Made by a program: the position numbers and the translations under genes | Notes under the pieces: model-generated | Databases searched by the model: none | What the model saw: only the letters and a program-made list of their open reading frames with translations | Told to the model about the DNA's origin: nothing | Shown: positions 17,863 through 26,263 of the stretch, one piece after another | Layout: every line of letters starts with the position of its first letter | How positions within the stretch are numbered: position 1 is the stretch's first letter | DNA from: Desulfosporosinus metallidurans | GTDB lineage: Bacteria; Bacillota; Desulfitobacteriia; Desulfitobacteriales; Desulfitobacteriaceae | Assembly (NCBI RefSeq): GCF_001936615.1 | Contig: NZ_MLBF01000003.1 | Span: forward strand, 186,001-250,000 | DNA: 64,000 nucleotides | Reading direction: 5' to 3'

Positions 17863-18135
17863 TTATAAGGCGCCGAACGACGCTAACTGTGTCAATAAAT
17901 TGGTGGTATACACCGTCAGAACGGACAGCATCCATGGACCAAGCAAGATAAGGATAGCAACCACTGCGACAACCTTGGGAATAAAGGAAAGCGTTTGCTC
18001 CTGAATTTGAGTCATGGCCTGAAAGATGCTGACTAAAAGTCCGACCAACAAACTCACCCCCAGGATGGGCCCACCCACAAGCAGCACGGCACCTACTGCT
18101 TCCTTTGCCATATATAGGACCTGACTTTGACTCAC
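17863..18135 (-). CDS. fliQ: flagellar export gate protein FliQ
   Basis: A 90-residue protein with two transmembrane hairpin helices (about 16-40 and 52-78) and the FliQ motif GLLVSIFQAMTQIQEQTLSF. The GTG at 18135 is six bases after GGGGGG and gives the usual family length; an upstream GTG at 18153 would start on the other side of that Shine-Dalgarno. It follows fliP by about 30 bases. Confidence 0.95.
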   Translation of the reverse strand: MSQSQVLYMAKEAVGAVLLVGGPILGVSLLVGLLVSIFQAMTQIQEQTLSFIPKVVAVVAILILLGPWMLSVLTVYTTNLLTQLASFGAL

Positions 18136-18165
18136 ACACATCCCCCCTTTCACGTATATACTTTT

Positions 18166-18936
18166 CTAATGAAAGCTCGTCACTAACGACTGAACCACGA
18201 GATGCCAACCGTCAACTAACACAAACAATAGTAATTTAAAAGGTAACGAGATCATCATGGGGGGGAGCATCATCATCCCGATCGACATCAGGGTACTAGA
18301 GACAATCATATCAATAACGATAAACGGAATAAAGATCGCGAACCCCATTTGAAACGCGGTTTTCAATTCACTGATAACAAAGGCCGGAATGAGAACATAC
18401 GTCGGAACGTCACGATAGGTTTTGGGTTGCGCCATTTTGGATAACCCCACAAAAAGTTCCAGGTCCTTTTCCCGAGTCTGCTTAAACATAAAAATCCGGA
18501 GCGGCTCCTCAGCTTTGTCCAAGGCCTCCGTCTGAGTGATCTGATTCTTCATATAGGGCTGAACAGCATTAGTATTTATCTGATTCCACGTTGGCGCCAT
18601 CACAAAAAAAGAAAGAAATAATGCCAAGCCCACAAGCACTTGGTTTGGCGGAAGTTGCTGAGTTCCGAGTGCATTCCGCACAAACGATAACACAATAATA
18701 ATGCGGGTAAAGGACGTCATCAGCATGAGAATTGCCGGTGCCAAGGACAGCACGGTCATGAGCAGCAAAATTTGCAGAGACGTACCCGTTTGTTGAGTTG
18801 AAGTGGTTCCCAGATCCAACGTGAGTCCTGCTGCCCATGCGGTTTTAGGATTGACAAACATCCCTAGTCCAAGAGCCATCCCAGAGGGCAACCCAATCGT
18901 GAAGAGTCTCGCTAAGCGGCTCGAGGAAGACCTCAT
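18166..18936 (-). CDS. fliP: flagellar export gate protein FliP
   Basis: A 256-residue protein. A cleavable-type signal peptide (about residues 1-35, ending KTAWAAG) precedes the conserved core: [20 protein letters not shown], then [16 protein letters not shown] and [18 protein letters not shown]. FliP pentamers form the base of the export gate. It overlaps the end of fliO by four bases. Confidence 0.96.
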   Translation of the reverse strand: MRSSSSRLARLFTIGLPSGMALGLGMFVNPKTAWAAGLTLDLGTTSTQQTGTSLQILLLMTVLSLAPAILMLMTSFTRIIIVLSFVRNALGTQQLPPNQVLVGLALFLSFFVMAPTWNQINTNAVQPYMKNQITQTEALDKAEEPLRIFMFKQTREKDLELFVGLSKMAQPKTYRDVPTYVLIPAFVISELKTAFQMGFAIFIPFIVIDMIVSSTLMSIGMMMLPPMMISLPFKLLLFVLVDGWHLVVQSLVTSFH

Positions 18937-19406
18937 TTTTCTACCTCCTCAAGCAAACGTTCTAATTCCCTGGAAAAGGGCTCTTTTTGCCGAGACGGTC
19001 TGCGCCAAAGTTCTTGTATGCGTTTGACCCACCCTCCCACTCGTTCTGTCGGACGGGTCGCAATCTCTTCTAAAATTTCAGCAGCAACGGCTGGGTCATT
19101 AATCTCACTGATTTTCACCAAGTGATGATCTGTTCCCCCAAGGACTTGCAATTGACCAGCAATCTCCACAAGGTAGAGATTCTGCTGACCTGCTAACACT
19201 TGGCGATCGAGAACCCTTGCCCACGGCGTATCCATATTTCGTAAAGTTGCTTGATTTAGGCGACGGATAATCCAAAGAGACACAAGCAAAATTATGAGGA
19301 AAACTAGCAACGTTCCCAGAAGCCCCCACCACGAGAAAACAGACTGCGTGACAGCCGGAGCGGCACTACTTGAAGGAAGCAGTTGGTCTTCATTGAACGA
19401 GGGCAT
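18933..19406 (-). CDS. fliO: flagellar biosynthesis protein FliO
   Basis: A 157-residue bitopic protein: a short outside segment, one transmembrane helix (about 25-47, [20 protein letters not shown]), then a cytoplasmic FliO domain with [20 protein letters not shown] and LVKISEIND. FliO assists FliP assembly. The gene order cheY-fliO-fliP-fliQ-fliR supports the call. Confidence 0.9.
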   Translation of the reverse strand: MPSFNEDQLLPSSSAAPAVTQSVFSWWGLLGTLLVFLIILLVSLWIIRRLNQATLRNMDTPWARVLDRQVLAGQQNLYLVEIAGQLQVLGGTDHHLVKISEINDPAVAAEILEEIATRPTERVGGWVKRIQELWRRPSRQKEPFSRELERLLEEVEK

Positions 19407-19407
19407 T

Positions 19408-19770
19408 TTACTTCAACGCCTTCGTGACAGCCTCGACCACACGTTCCGCTTGGAAGGGCTTAACCACAAAGTCTTTAGCTCCAGATTGAATAGCTTCAAT
19501 AACCATAGACTGTTGGCCCATGGCGCTGCACATGATCACACGGGCCTTAGAATCCCGCTTGCGGATTTCTTTAACTGCTTGCAGGCCATCCATTTCCGGC
19601 ATGGTGATATCCATAATCGTCAAATCCGGTTGCAATTCAATATACTTTTCCACGGCGACGGCCCCATTTTCGGCTTCCCCGATAACAGTAAAGCCATTCT
19701 TTGTCAAGATGTCTTTCAGCATCATACGCATAAACGCGGCATCATCGACAATCATTACATTAGCACTCAC
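19408..19770 (-). CDS. cheY: chemotaxis response regulator CheY
   Basis: A single-domain 120-residue receiver. The acidic pocket (D9, D10), phospho-acceptor D54 (TIMDITMPEMDGL), the switch Ser in CSA (S82) and K104 in FVVKPF are all present. CheY-P binds FliM and FliY to bias motor rotation. It starts at a GTG and stands next to fliY, whose product dephosphorylates it. Confidence 0.96.
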   Translation of the reverse strand: MSANVMIVDDAAFMRMMLKDILTKNGFTVIGEAENGAVAVEKYIELQPDLTIMDITMPEMDGLQAVKEIRKRDSKARVIMCSAMGQQSMVIEAIQSGAKDFVVKPFQAERVVEAVTKALK

Positions 19771-19784
19771 TCAATTTACCTCCT

Positions 19785-20933
19785 TTATTTAAGCGAATTC
19801 ATCCGCTCCATAGGGTGAACAATATCGGTAATGCGAATTCCAAAGGTCTCATTAATGACCACAACTTCACATTTGGCAATCAACTTGCCATTGACAATCA
19901 TATCTACAGATTCTCCGGCTAAGCGATCGAGTTCTATGACGGAACCCGGGCCCATTTCCAGGATTTCCTTGATTGTTTTTTTCGCACGCCCCAATTCTAC
20001 GCTGATCTGCAAAGGCACATCCAAAATCAAACTTAGATTGTCCGGCGGGATCAATGGGTGCCCCGGCTGAAGCGGTGCAAACTGAGCAGGTTGAACAGGG
20101 GTCTGTATTCTTCCTTGAGCATACCCCTGCCCCATTCCCTGAGGAGGGTAGTTCGGTTCTGCCGAAAAGGGGATCTCTTCATAGGCTGGTTGCGTGGGGG
20201 GTGAAGGGTGCGAAAGCGGGGGTTGAGGTGGTTGTGAGACTGTCGTAGGTTGCTCCATCGCAGCCATCAACTTATTGACCATCCCCCTAGCCACACTGAG
20301 TGGGATCACTTGAATAAGAGTACTGTCAATGACATCCTCTACAACCATGCGGAAGGAGATCCTCACGAGGGGTTCTTTGGCATTTAGAAAGTCCTGTATG
20401 ATATCTTCTGTCATCGACAGATCATTGAGCACGAGATTTGGCGGGGTAATATCCACCATAGCATTAAACATCGTCGACATCGAGGTGGCCGCTGACCCCA
20501 TCATCTGATTCATAGCTTCGGAAATTCCACTGATTTGAAGTTCTGAGAGCTCGGGGGATGGATTTTTTCCGTCTCCCCCCATCATTAAATCGACAATGAC
20601 TGAGCCATCCCGTTGTGAAAGAATCAAGAGGTTCGAGCCCTCGATCCCGGCCTTGTATTTGACATCACAAATCACAGAAGGGATAGGATAATCATCGCGA
20701 ATTTGTTCTGAGGTAGTCACATCAACTTTTGGTGTGGTGATATCCACCTTCTTACCCAAAAGTTGGGATAAAGTCGTTGCAGCAGTACCCATCGAAATGT
20801 TGGCAATCTCCCCGAGGGTATCTTGTTCCATCTCATTCAAAAAGTCTTCTTCCTGCGTGGTCTCCGGTTCTGGTTCCAGTGTACCCCGGAGCAACGCATC
20901 AATCTCCTCTTGGGAAAGCATGCCGCTACCCAT
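19785..20933 (-). CDS. fliY: motor switch phosphatase FliY
   Basis: A 382-residue C-ring protein of the Gram-positive type. It has an N-terminal CheY-P-binding motif (LSQEEIDALLRG), a CheC-like phosphatase domain with two active-site helices (LGEIANISMGTAATTLS and GISEAMNQMMGSAATSM), a Pro/Gln-rich linker (about residues 222-290) and a C-terminal FliN/SpoA domain (LGRAKKTIKEILEMGPGSV). It thus joins the roles of FliN and CheC; no separate fliN is present in the window. Start overlaps fliM by eight bases. Confidence 0.95.
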   Translation of the reverse strand: MGSGMLSQEEIDALLRGTLEPEPETTQEEDFLNEMEQDTLGEIANISMGTAATTLSQLLGKKVDITTPKVDVTTSEQIRDDYPIPSVICDVKYKAGIEGSNLLILSQRDGSVIVDLMMGGDGKNPSPELSELQISGISEAMNQMMGSAATSMSTMFNAMVDITPPNLVLNDLSMTEDIIQDFLNAKEPLVRISFRMVVEDVIDSTLIQVIPLSVARGMVNKLMAAMEQPTTVSQPPQPPLSHPSPPTQPAYEEIPFSAEPNYPPQGMGQGYAQGRIQTPVQPAQFAPLQPGHPLIPPDNLSLILDVPLQISVELGRAKKTIKEILEMGPGSVIELDRLAGESVDMIVNGKLIAKCEVVVINETFGIRITDIVHPMERMNSLK

Positions 20934-21921
20934 CCTGTTCCCCTCCTTCCTTTACTATTTCCGTAATCTGAACGGCAAGATGTTCTGCGTGTAGTCCAGG
21001 GATAGACTTAAATTTCATGAATTCCCCCACATAAATCGGCAACGAATCATTCACGGATTGATTCAGTGGGATGACATCCCCCTCAGCAAGGTCTAAGAGA
21101 TCTCGGACAAGGATTTCCGAGTGACCCAAAAAAGTAACCATATCTACTTTTGCCCATTCGATTTTTCGTCGAATCGCTTCGACTTGCTCCGGAGAGGTCA
21201 CCTTTGCTTGAGTGGAAAAAAGGAAGAATGTGCTTAGCTTATCCAGGATGGGTTCGAGCACGAGATAAGGCATGCAAATATTAATCATTCCCATTGCTTC
21301 CCCAATACTAACTTCGAGAGTTACCAGCACAATCATCTCGTTGGGCGCCACAATTTGCGTGAACTGAGGATTTGTTTCCATCGCCACAAACTGAGGTTTA
21401 AGCTCATAAACCTCTGCCCAAGCCTCTCCTGTGAGGTCAATAATTTGGGTCAGACGATGTTCCACGATGGTTCTTTCAATCTCCGTCAAATCTCGGTTCT
21501 TTTCCACATCTTGCCCTTGCCCTCCCAAAAGTCGATCCACAATGGTGAACGCAAGTGTAGGGCTCACCTCCATTAAGACCGTCCCCTCCAAAGGGTTCAA
21601 GGAGTAAAGCCCAAGCACAGTGGGGTTGGGAAGAGAACGAATGAATTCATCATAAGTGATTTGCTCAATCGAAAGGACTTTACTTTCAATCACAGAGTGC
21701 AAGTGCCCAGAAAAATACGTTGTCAGTCCGCGACAGTAATTTTCGTAAATATTTTGGAGGGAGTGAATCTGATCCTTGGAAAACTTATTTGGGCGTTTAA
21801 AATCATACACTCGAATCCGCTTCTGAGTCTTTGTCGTCTTCATTTCCTCTGCATCGACTTGCCCGTCGGACAGTGCACTCAGCAGAGCATCAATTTCTGA
21901 TTGGGACAAGACGTCTCCCAT
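20926..21921 (-). CDS. fliM: motor switch protein FliM
   Basis: A 331-residue C-ring protein with the N-terminal CheY-P-binding motif (LSQSEIDALLSAL), the middle CheC-like domain without phosphatase residues (including PNPTVLGLYSLNPLEGTVL) and the C-terminal SpoA domain (HSEILVRDLLDLAEGDVI). It transmits CheY-P binding to FliG. It follows fliL after 75 bases that contain a stem-loop. Confidence 0.96.
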   Translation of the reverse strand: MGDVLSQSEIDALLSALSDGQVDAEEMKTTKTQKRIRVYDFKRPNKFSKDQIHSLQNIYENYCRGLTTYFSGHLHSVIESKVLSIEQITYDEFIRSLPNPTVLGLYSLNPLEGTVLMEVSPTLAFTIVDRLLGGQGQDVEKNRDLTEIERTIVEHRLTQIIDLTGEAWAEVYELKPQFVAMETNPQFTQIVAPNEMIVLVTLEVSIGEAMGMINICMPYLVLEPILDKLSTFFLFSTQAKVTSPEQVEAIRRKIEWAKVDMVTFLGHSEILVRDLLDLAEGDVIPLNQSVNDSLPIYVGEFMKFKSIPGLHAEHLAVQITEIVKEGGEQDG

Positions 21922-21946
21922 AGAATCCCCCCTCTCATTTATGAAT

Positions 21947-21982
21947 GCGCGAGACGCGATATTCGAACTTTGAGCCTCGCGC
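21947..21982. promoter_or_regulatory. GC-rich stem-loop between fliL and fliM
   Basis: GCGCGAG (21947-21953) pairs perfectly with CTCGCGC (21976-21982) around a 22-base loop in which GCG/CGC can extend pairing. It is not followed by a T-run on the minus strand, so it is not a classical terminator; it could be an RNA-processing or stability element that separates fliL from fliM expression. Confidence 0.5.
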
Positions 21983-21996
21983 CTCGAGCATCGATC

Positions 21997-22434
21997 TTAC
22001 TGATAAACTAAAGACAAAAACAGCACATCCGTAATTTTGTTATCTGCTACTTCATTGAGTTTCTTAATTAACTCTTCTCTCAGTTTTTCGCGCGCAACGG
22101 GTGTCTGCACATCCGTAAGAGATTTGTTTGCTAAGACCGTATTGACCCGGTCTTTCAAGAACGCGTCCTCCGTTTTCAACTGAACTTCTGCCTTGGCATC
22201 CGTCACTTCAACTGTAATCGTCGTCTTTAAAAAAGCTCCTCCTTGCAAATTCACAGTGAACTCGCCGATGGGCAAAAGTGGTCCGGCTTTTTTCGACGCG
22301 CTTGCGGCCACGGTTGCTGAACTAGATGTCGGTGTTTTAAAAATAAACTTTTGTGCCCCTATTGTGCCACCTACGCCCAAGCCCACACCCAAGAGCACTG
22401 TGAGTATCGTAGTCATGAGTTTTTTTCGATTCAT
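21997..22434 (-). CDS. fliL: flagellar basal body-associated protein FliL
   Basis: A 145-residue single-pass membrane protein. The ATG at 22434 overlaps the flbD stop (ATGA), giving MNRKKLM followed by a transmembrane helix (about 8-28) and a periplasm-side FliL domain ending FLSLVYQ. The domain contains EFTVNLQGG and the RDRVNTVL-type segment (FLKDRVNTVLANKS). FliL surrounds stator units and affects torque. Confidence 0.9.
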   Translation of the reverse strand: MNRKKLMTTILTVLLGVGLGVGGTIGAQKFIFKTPTSSSATVAASASKKAGPLLPIGEFTVNLQGGAFLKTTITVEVTDAKAEVQLKTEDAFLKDRVNTVLANKSLTDVQTPVAREKLREELIKKLNEVADNKITDVLFLSLVYQ

Positions 22435-22643
22435 AGATTCTGTTGCTCCTCCACTTTGCAAATCTGGCGACAGCGCCGACGAAACTCGGCAATCCTCTCA
22501 ATAAGAACCTCGATGGACTCGGACACTACGTATTTATTTCCACCCGTTAAGGTAATGACCGTATCCGGGGTTTCCTCCATAATTTCAATCAGGTCAGAAT
22601 TAATAGCGAATTCAGTGCCCTTTAAGCGTGTTACGTAAATCAT
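22431..22643 (-). CDS. flbD: flagellar FlbD family protein
   Basis: A 70-residue small protein that begins MIYVTRLKGTEFAINSDLIE and contains TPDTVITLTGGNKYVV, the FlbD/YlzI family pattern found in Firmicute and spirochaete flagellar operons. In Bacillus it contributes to stator function with FliL; here it is also directly before fliL, with a four-base overlap. Confidence 0.9.
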   Translation of the reverse strand: MIYVTRLKGTEFAINSDLIEIMEETPDTVITLTGGNKYVVSESIEVLIERIAEFRRRCRQICKVEEQQNL

Positions 22644-22670
22644 GAAATCCCCCCTTCTGTTACTCCAACC

Positions 22671-23123
22671 TTATGATTTTATTGATTTTTCCTGCCGCCA
22701 GTAAAGAATCTGACCCGTTTCATCCAATAACTTTTGCTCTTTCTGCAACTCAGACCACTGAAAGGCCTTGGCTTGCTTCTCCTTTAAACGCCGAAACTTC
22801 TCAACTTCACGATGGGTTTCCAATAATAGGCGACGCGCGTCTTCCATAATCGATTGTTGCTCTCTTTGCTCAACCTCACATTGGCGCAGTCGTCGCCACT
22901 GCTCCGAAGCAAAAATTTGCCAATTTCCTAGCTCCTCGGGCCGGTGTCGACCCGCGTCACGTTGCCCTACTTCCGCTTCATTAAATCGCTCTTGTTGAAG
23001 AGCGCAGGCTCGAACACACACTTGCCAACGTTGCTCCTCTTGTGCAAACTCTCGCTGGGCTGCTTCTAAAGCCTTTTTTGCAAGTCGGAGACTTGTTTCC
23101 AAACGAAACCGAAATCGTGCCAA
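22671..23123 (-). CDS. fliJ: flagellar export chaperone FliJ
   Basis: A 150-residue, nearly all-helical coiled-coil protein rich in Glu, Arg and Gln. The TTG at 23123 (reading ARFRFRLETSLRLAKKALE) matches the FliJ N-terminus and has AGGAAG upstream; the nine residues before it in the open frame look spurious. FliJ forms the central stalk of the FliI ATPase and links it to FlhA. It follows fliI by about 60 bases. Confidence 0.85.
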   Translation of the reverse strand: MARFRFRLETSLRLAKKALEAAQREFAQEEQRWQVCVRACALQQERFNEAEVGQRDAGRHRPEELGNWQIFASEQWRRLRQCEVEQREQQSIMEDARRLLLETHREVEKFRRLKEKQAKAFQWSELQKEQKLLDETGQILYWRQEKSIKS

Positions 23124-23186
23124 TCGTTTCCACTTCCTAGTCCGACACAAACTCTAGTACCTTATCCTAGTGTTCAAGTTGATCAT

Positions 23187-24494
23187 TTATACTCCCGTAA
23201 AAATCCCCTGCATTTGTTGAATCATCTCTTCAAATCCGGCATGTTCGCCCACCCCTTGCCGCGTGAACGTCTGAATACGATCCATATGCGCCAAGGCAGC
23301 ATCAATCTTCGGATTGCTTCCCGGTGTATACGCCCCGATATCTATCAAATCTTTAGCATCGCGGTATATTGCTAAATATTCGCGCACTTGCCCAGCCAAG
23401 CCCTTGTGTTCAGGACTAATGACATCATCCATGACCCGACTAACCGATTGCAAAATATCAATAGCCGGAAAAGCATTTTGCATAGCCAGTTCCCGAGTCA
23501 AGACAATGTGCCCATCGAGAATTCCACGAACCGAATCCGCGATTGGCTCATTATGATCGTCCCCGTCCACCAGCACCGTGTAGATTCCAGTTATACTCCC
23601 AGTCTCCGCCATGCCCGAGCGTTCTAAAAGCTTGGGCAAAAGGGCAAAGACGGAGGGCGGATATCCCCGGGTCGCCGGTGGTTCACCAACCGTCAACCCC
23701 ACTTCTCGCTGGGCCATGGCAAAGCGTGTCACAGAGTCCATCATCAGAAGTACATTTTTACCCTGGTCACGAAAATATTCCGCAATGGCTGTCGCCGTAA
23801 AAGCCGCCTTCAAACGAACAAGTGCAGGTTGATCTGACGTCGCTACAATGATTACCGAACGTGCTAATCCTTCAGGTCCCAAATCCTTTTCTATAAAGTC
23901 GCGCAATTCCCGACCCCGTTCCCCCACTAAGGCAATGACATTAACCTCCGCTACGGTGTTTCTGGCCATCATGCCCAGCAACGTGCTCTTGCCAACTCCA
24001 GAACCCGCGAAGATTCCCATCCGTTGGCCCCGCCCAATCGTGAGAATCCCATCGATGGTTCTCACTCCAACACTGAGCGCATCCTGAATTCGAGGGCGCA
24101 ATAAGGCATTAGGTGGTTTGTTTTGCAGAGGGTACACAGTTTCTGTCAGAAGTGGACGACTATCCATGGGATTCCCTAGTCCGTCAAGGATCCGCCCGAG
24201 TAATCCCGGACCCACAGGCACGGTCAGCTTTTGACGCTGAGGAATCACACGGTCTCCTGGAGCAATCCCTTCCAGTTCTCCCAGCGGCATGAGAAGGGTC
24301 GTTGAATCTCGGAAACCGACCACTTCGGCCGGGAGTTCATTTCCGCCACGTGTCATAATATGACAGTATTCTCCAACACTAGCTCGCGGACCGTCTGCCT
24401 CAACCATCAAACCAACGATCTTGGAGACCCGGCCCTGAGCGGAAATGGGATTAATCTGTTCCACTGTCGGAATTAATTGATTCCAAGCCGCCAT
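23187..24494 (-). CDS. fliI: flagellum-specific export ATPase FliI
   Basis: A 435-residue F1-beta-like ATPase. The Walker A motif is GIFAGSGVGKSTLLGMMARN (near residue 165), the catalytic Glu lies in LVGERGRELRDFI and Walker B in VLLMMDSVTRFAMAQRE. It energises unfolding and entry of export substrates at FlhA/FlhB. It overlaps the end of fliH by 44 bases. Confidence 0.96.
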   Translation of the reverse strand: MAAWNQLIPTVEQINPISAQGRVSKIVGLMVEADGPRASVGEYCHIMTRGGNELPAEVVGFRDSTTLLMPLGELEGIAPGDRVIPQRQKLTVPVGPGLLGRILDGLGNPMDSRPLLTETVYPLQNKPPNALLRPRIQDALSVGVRTIDGILTIGRGQRMGIFAGSGVGKSTLLGMMARNTVAEVNVIALVGERGRELRDFIEKDLGPEGLARSVIIVATSDQPALVRLKAAFTATAIAEYFRDQGKNVLLMMDSVTRFAMAQREVGLTVGEPPATRGYPPSVFALLPKLLERSGMAETGSITGIYTVLVDGDDHNEPIADSVRGILDGHIVLTRELAMQNAFPAIDILQSVSRVMDDVISPEHKGLAGQVREYLAIYRDAKDLIDIGAYTPGSNPKIDAALAHMDRIQTFTRQGVGEHAGFEEMIQQMQGIFTGV

Positions 24495-25275
24495 GTTCGA
24501 GCTCCTCTCGTAAAGTGAGTTCTAATTTCTCTAACTGAGCTTCGAGCCGAGCATCAAAAACCCCTTCTTGACACTCTAAGAAACAATCTCCTGAATTGAG
24601 TGACTCATCTATAATCCAAGGACAAGGAGGCTGTGTTCCTGCTGGGAGTTTTTCCAGCCAAAGAGCATCCTCAGAGGAGACGTGAAGCCTCCAGTCCGAG
24701 CGTTCTTGGGGTAAAAGTGCTAATGCTTGAATAATTCCCACCAATCGCTGAGGTTCAAAGGCCAAGCTTGAACGCACTAAGCGTTCGGCAATTTTTATGG
24801 CTAGATGAAGTAAATCCTCATCGACTTTAGAATATTCCTCTTGAACCGCCCTCTGAGCCAGCTGAAAAAGCTGCTGAGCATTTTCAGTTATGCGTCTTCC
24901 CTCTGCTTCTCCAACCTCATACCCTGCTTGATATCCTTCCGCCTGTGCTGTGGGATATACTTCAGCCCGCGTAGTCTCTCTAACCTCCTGACGCAAACTG
25001 TCTAGATCAGTCTGAGCCTGGGCAAGGATTTCTTGGGCACGAGCTTCTGCGTCAGCAAGGATCAGCTCAGCTTTCCGTTCCGCCTCTGCTTCAAGCTCAG
25101 AAGTGTCCAGCCAAGAAGGGTGAGCCGGATTTTGTTGCGCCTCCTCTTCGTCAACCGTAAGCACGGTCAAACATGGGCCCAACTCTTGAAATCCCTCATT
25201 CCATTCCACCATCCGGGGGGTGGATATCTCCACATCGTAGTTCTTGACGACTCGTCCCTTAATAAATGATTTCAT
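24451..25275 (-). CDS. fliH: flagellar export regulator FliH
   Basis: A 274-residue protein with a charged N-terminal part, a long Ala/Glu/Gln coiled coil (about 60-150) and a C-terminal V-type ATP-synthase-E-like domain. The start MKSFIKGRVV at 25275 has AGGGGGGG six bases upstream. FliH holds FliI inactive and brings it to the C-ring. It overlaps fliG's end by 17 bases. Confidence 0.88.
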   Translation of the reverse strand: MKSFIKGRVVKNYDVEISTPRMVEWNEGFQELGPCLTVLTVDEEEAQQNPAHPSWLDTSELEAEAERKAELILADAEARAQEILAQAQTDLDSLRQEVRETTRAEVYPTAQAEGYQAGYEVGEAEGRRITENAQQLFQLAQRAVQEEYSKVDEDLLHLAIKIAERLVRSSLAFEPQRLVGIIQALALLPQERSDWRLHVSSEDALWLEKLPAGTQPPCPWIIDESLNSGDCFLECQEGVFDARLEAQLEKLELTLREELEHGGLESINSDSGTD

Positions 25276-26263
25276 CGCTACCCCCCCTAGAAATGACAAC
25301 CGCGCCACTTTCTTCGAGTTTCCTTATCACCTTAACAATACGCTGTTGGGCCTCTTCGACATCACGCAACCGAACGGGACCCATAAACTCCATATCGTCT
25401 TTGAGCATCTGAGCAGCTCTTGACGACATATTGGCCTGAATTTTTTGCGCAACTTCGGGATTGGATCCCTTCAGGGCCAGTCCCAAATCCTTGGTTTCCA
25501 CTTCGCGCAAGACCAATTGAATTCCACGGTCGTCCAGCATGACAATGTCCTCGAAGACAAACATCTGACGCTTGATCTGCTCTGCCAACTCAGGATCATC
25601 TATCTCCAAGGAATCCATAACCACTTTAAGTGTTCCTGGATCCGTCCGGTTGAGAACATCAACAATGCTTTGGATCCCACCCGAGGTTGTATAATCCGTC
25701 GGGGCCAAACTCGAAATTTTGCGTTCCAAGACTTTCTCTATCTCTTTGAGCACTTCCGGGCTCGTTCGCCCCATAGTCGCTATGCGCTTGGCCACATCTG
25801 CCTGTCGTTCTGGGGGGAGACTAGCTAGCAAAGTCGCTGCTTTATCCGCAGCAAGATGGGTCATTATAAGTGCAATCGTCTGTGGGTGTTCCCCTTGGAT
25901 AAAGGAAAAGAGTTGTTTAGGATCCGTCCTGCGCACAAGATCAAACGGCCGCATTTTTAACGATGTCGATAAGCGACTGATGATGTCAAAGGCCCGAGTT
26001 TCTCCGAGAGCCCTTTCCAAGACTTCCCGGGCGTACTCAATGCCACCCTGAGAAATATAGTCATTAGCAATACACATCTGGTGAAATTCTTCCACGACAT
26101 AATCCCGCTGTTCTGTCGAGACTTTACCGACATTGGCCATCTCTAAGGTCAACTGTTCGATTTCGGCATCGCTGAGGTGTTTAACCACTTGAGCGGAATT
26201 CTCCGTGCCCAGGGAAATCATGAGAATTGCAGCTTTCTGAATTCCGCTTAAAGTCTTCTCCAT
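25259..26263 (-). CDS. fliG: motor switch protein FliG
   Basis: A 334-residue C-ring protein. The middle domain carries EHPQTIALIMTHL, and the C-terminal torque helix includes DPELAEQIKRQMFVFEDIVMLDDRGIQ with the charged residues that face the stator. It couples FliF to FliM/FliY. Start follows the fliF stop immediately. Confidence 0.97.
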   Translation of the reverse strand: MEKTLSGIQKAAILMISLGTENSAQVVKHLSDAEIEQLTLEMANVGKVSTEQRDYVVEEFHQMCIANDYISQGGIEYAREVLERALGETRAFDIISRLSTSLKMRPFDLVRRTDPKQLFSFIQGEHPQTIALIMTHLAADKAATLLASLPPERQADVAKRIATMGRTSPEVLKEIEKVLERKISSLAPTDYTTSGGIQSIVDVLNRTDPGTLKVVMDSLEIDDPELAEQIKRQMFVFEDIVMLDDRGIQLVLREVETKDLGLALKGSNPEVAQKIQANMSSRAAQMLKDDMEFMGPVRLRDVEEAQQRIVKVIRKLEESGAVVISRGGSDEIIY

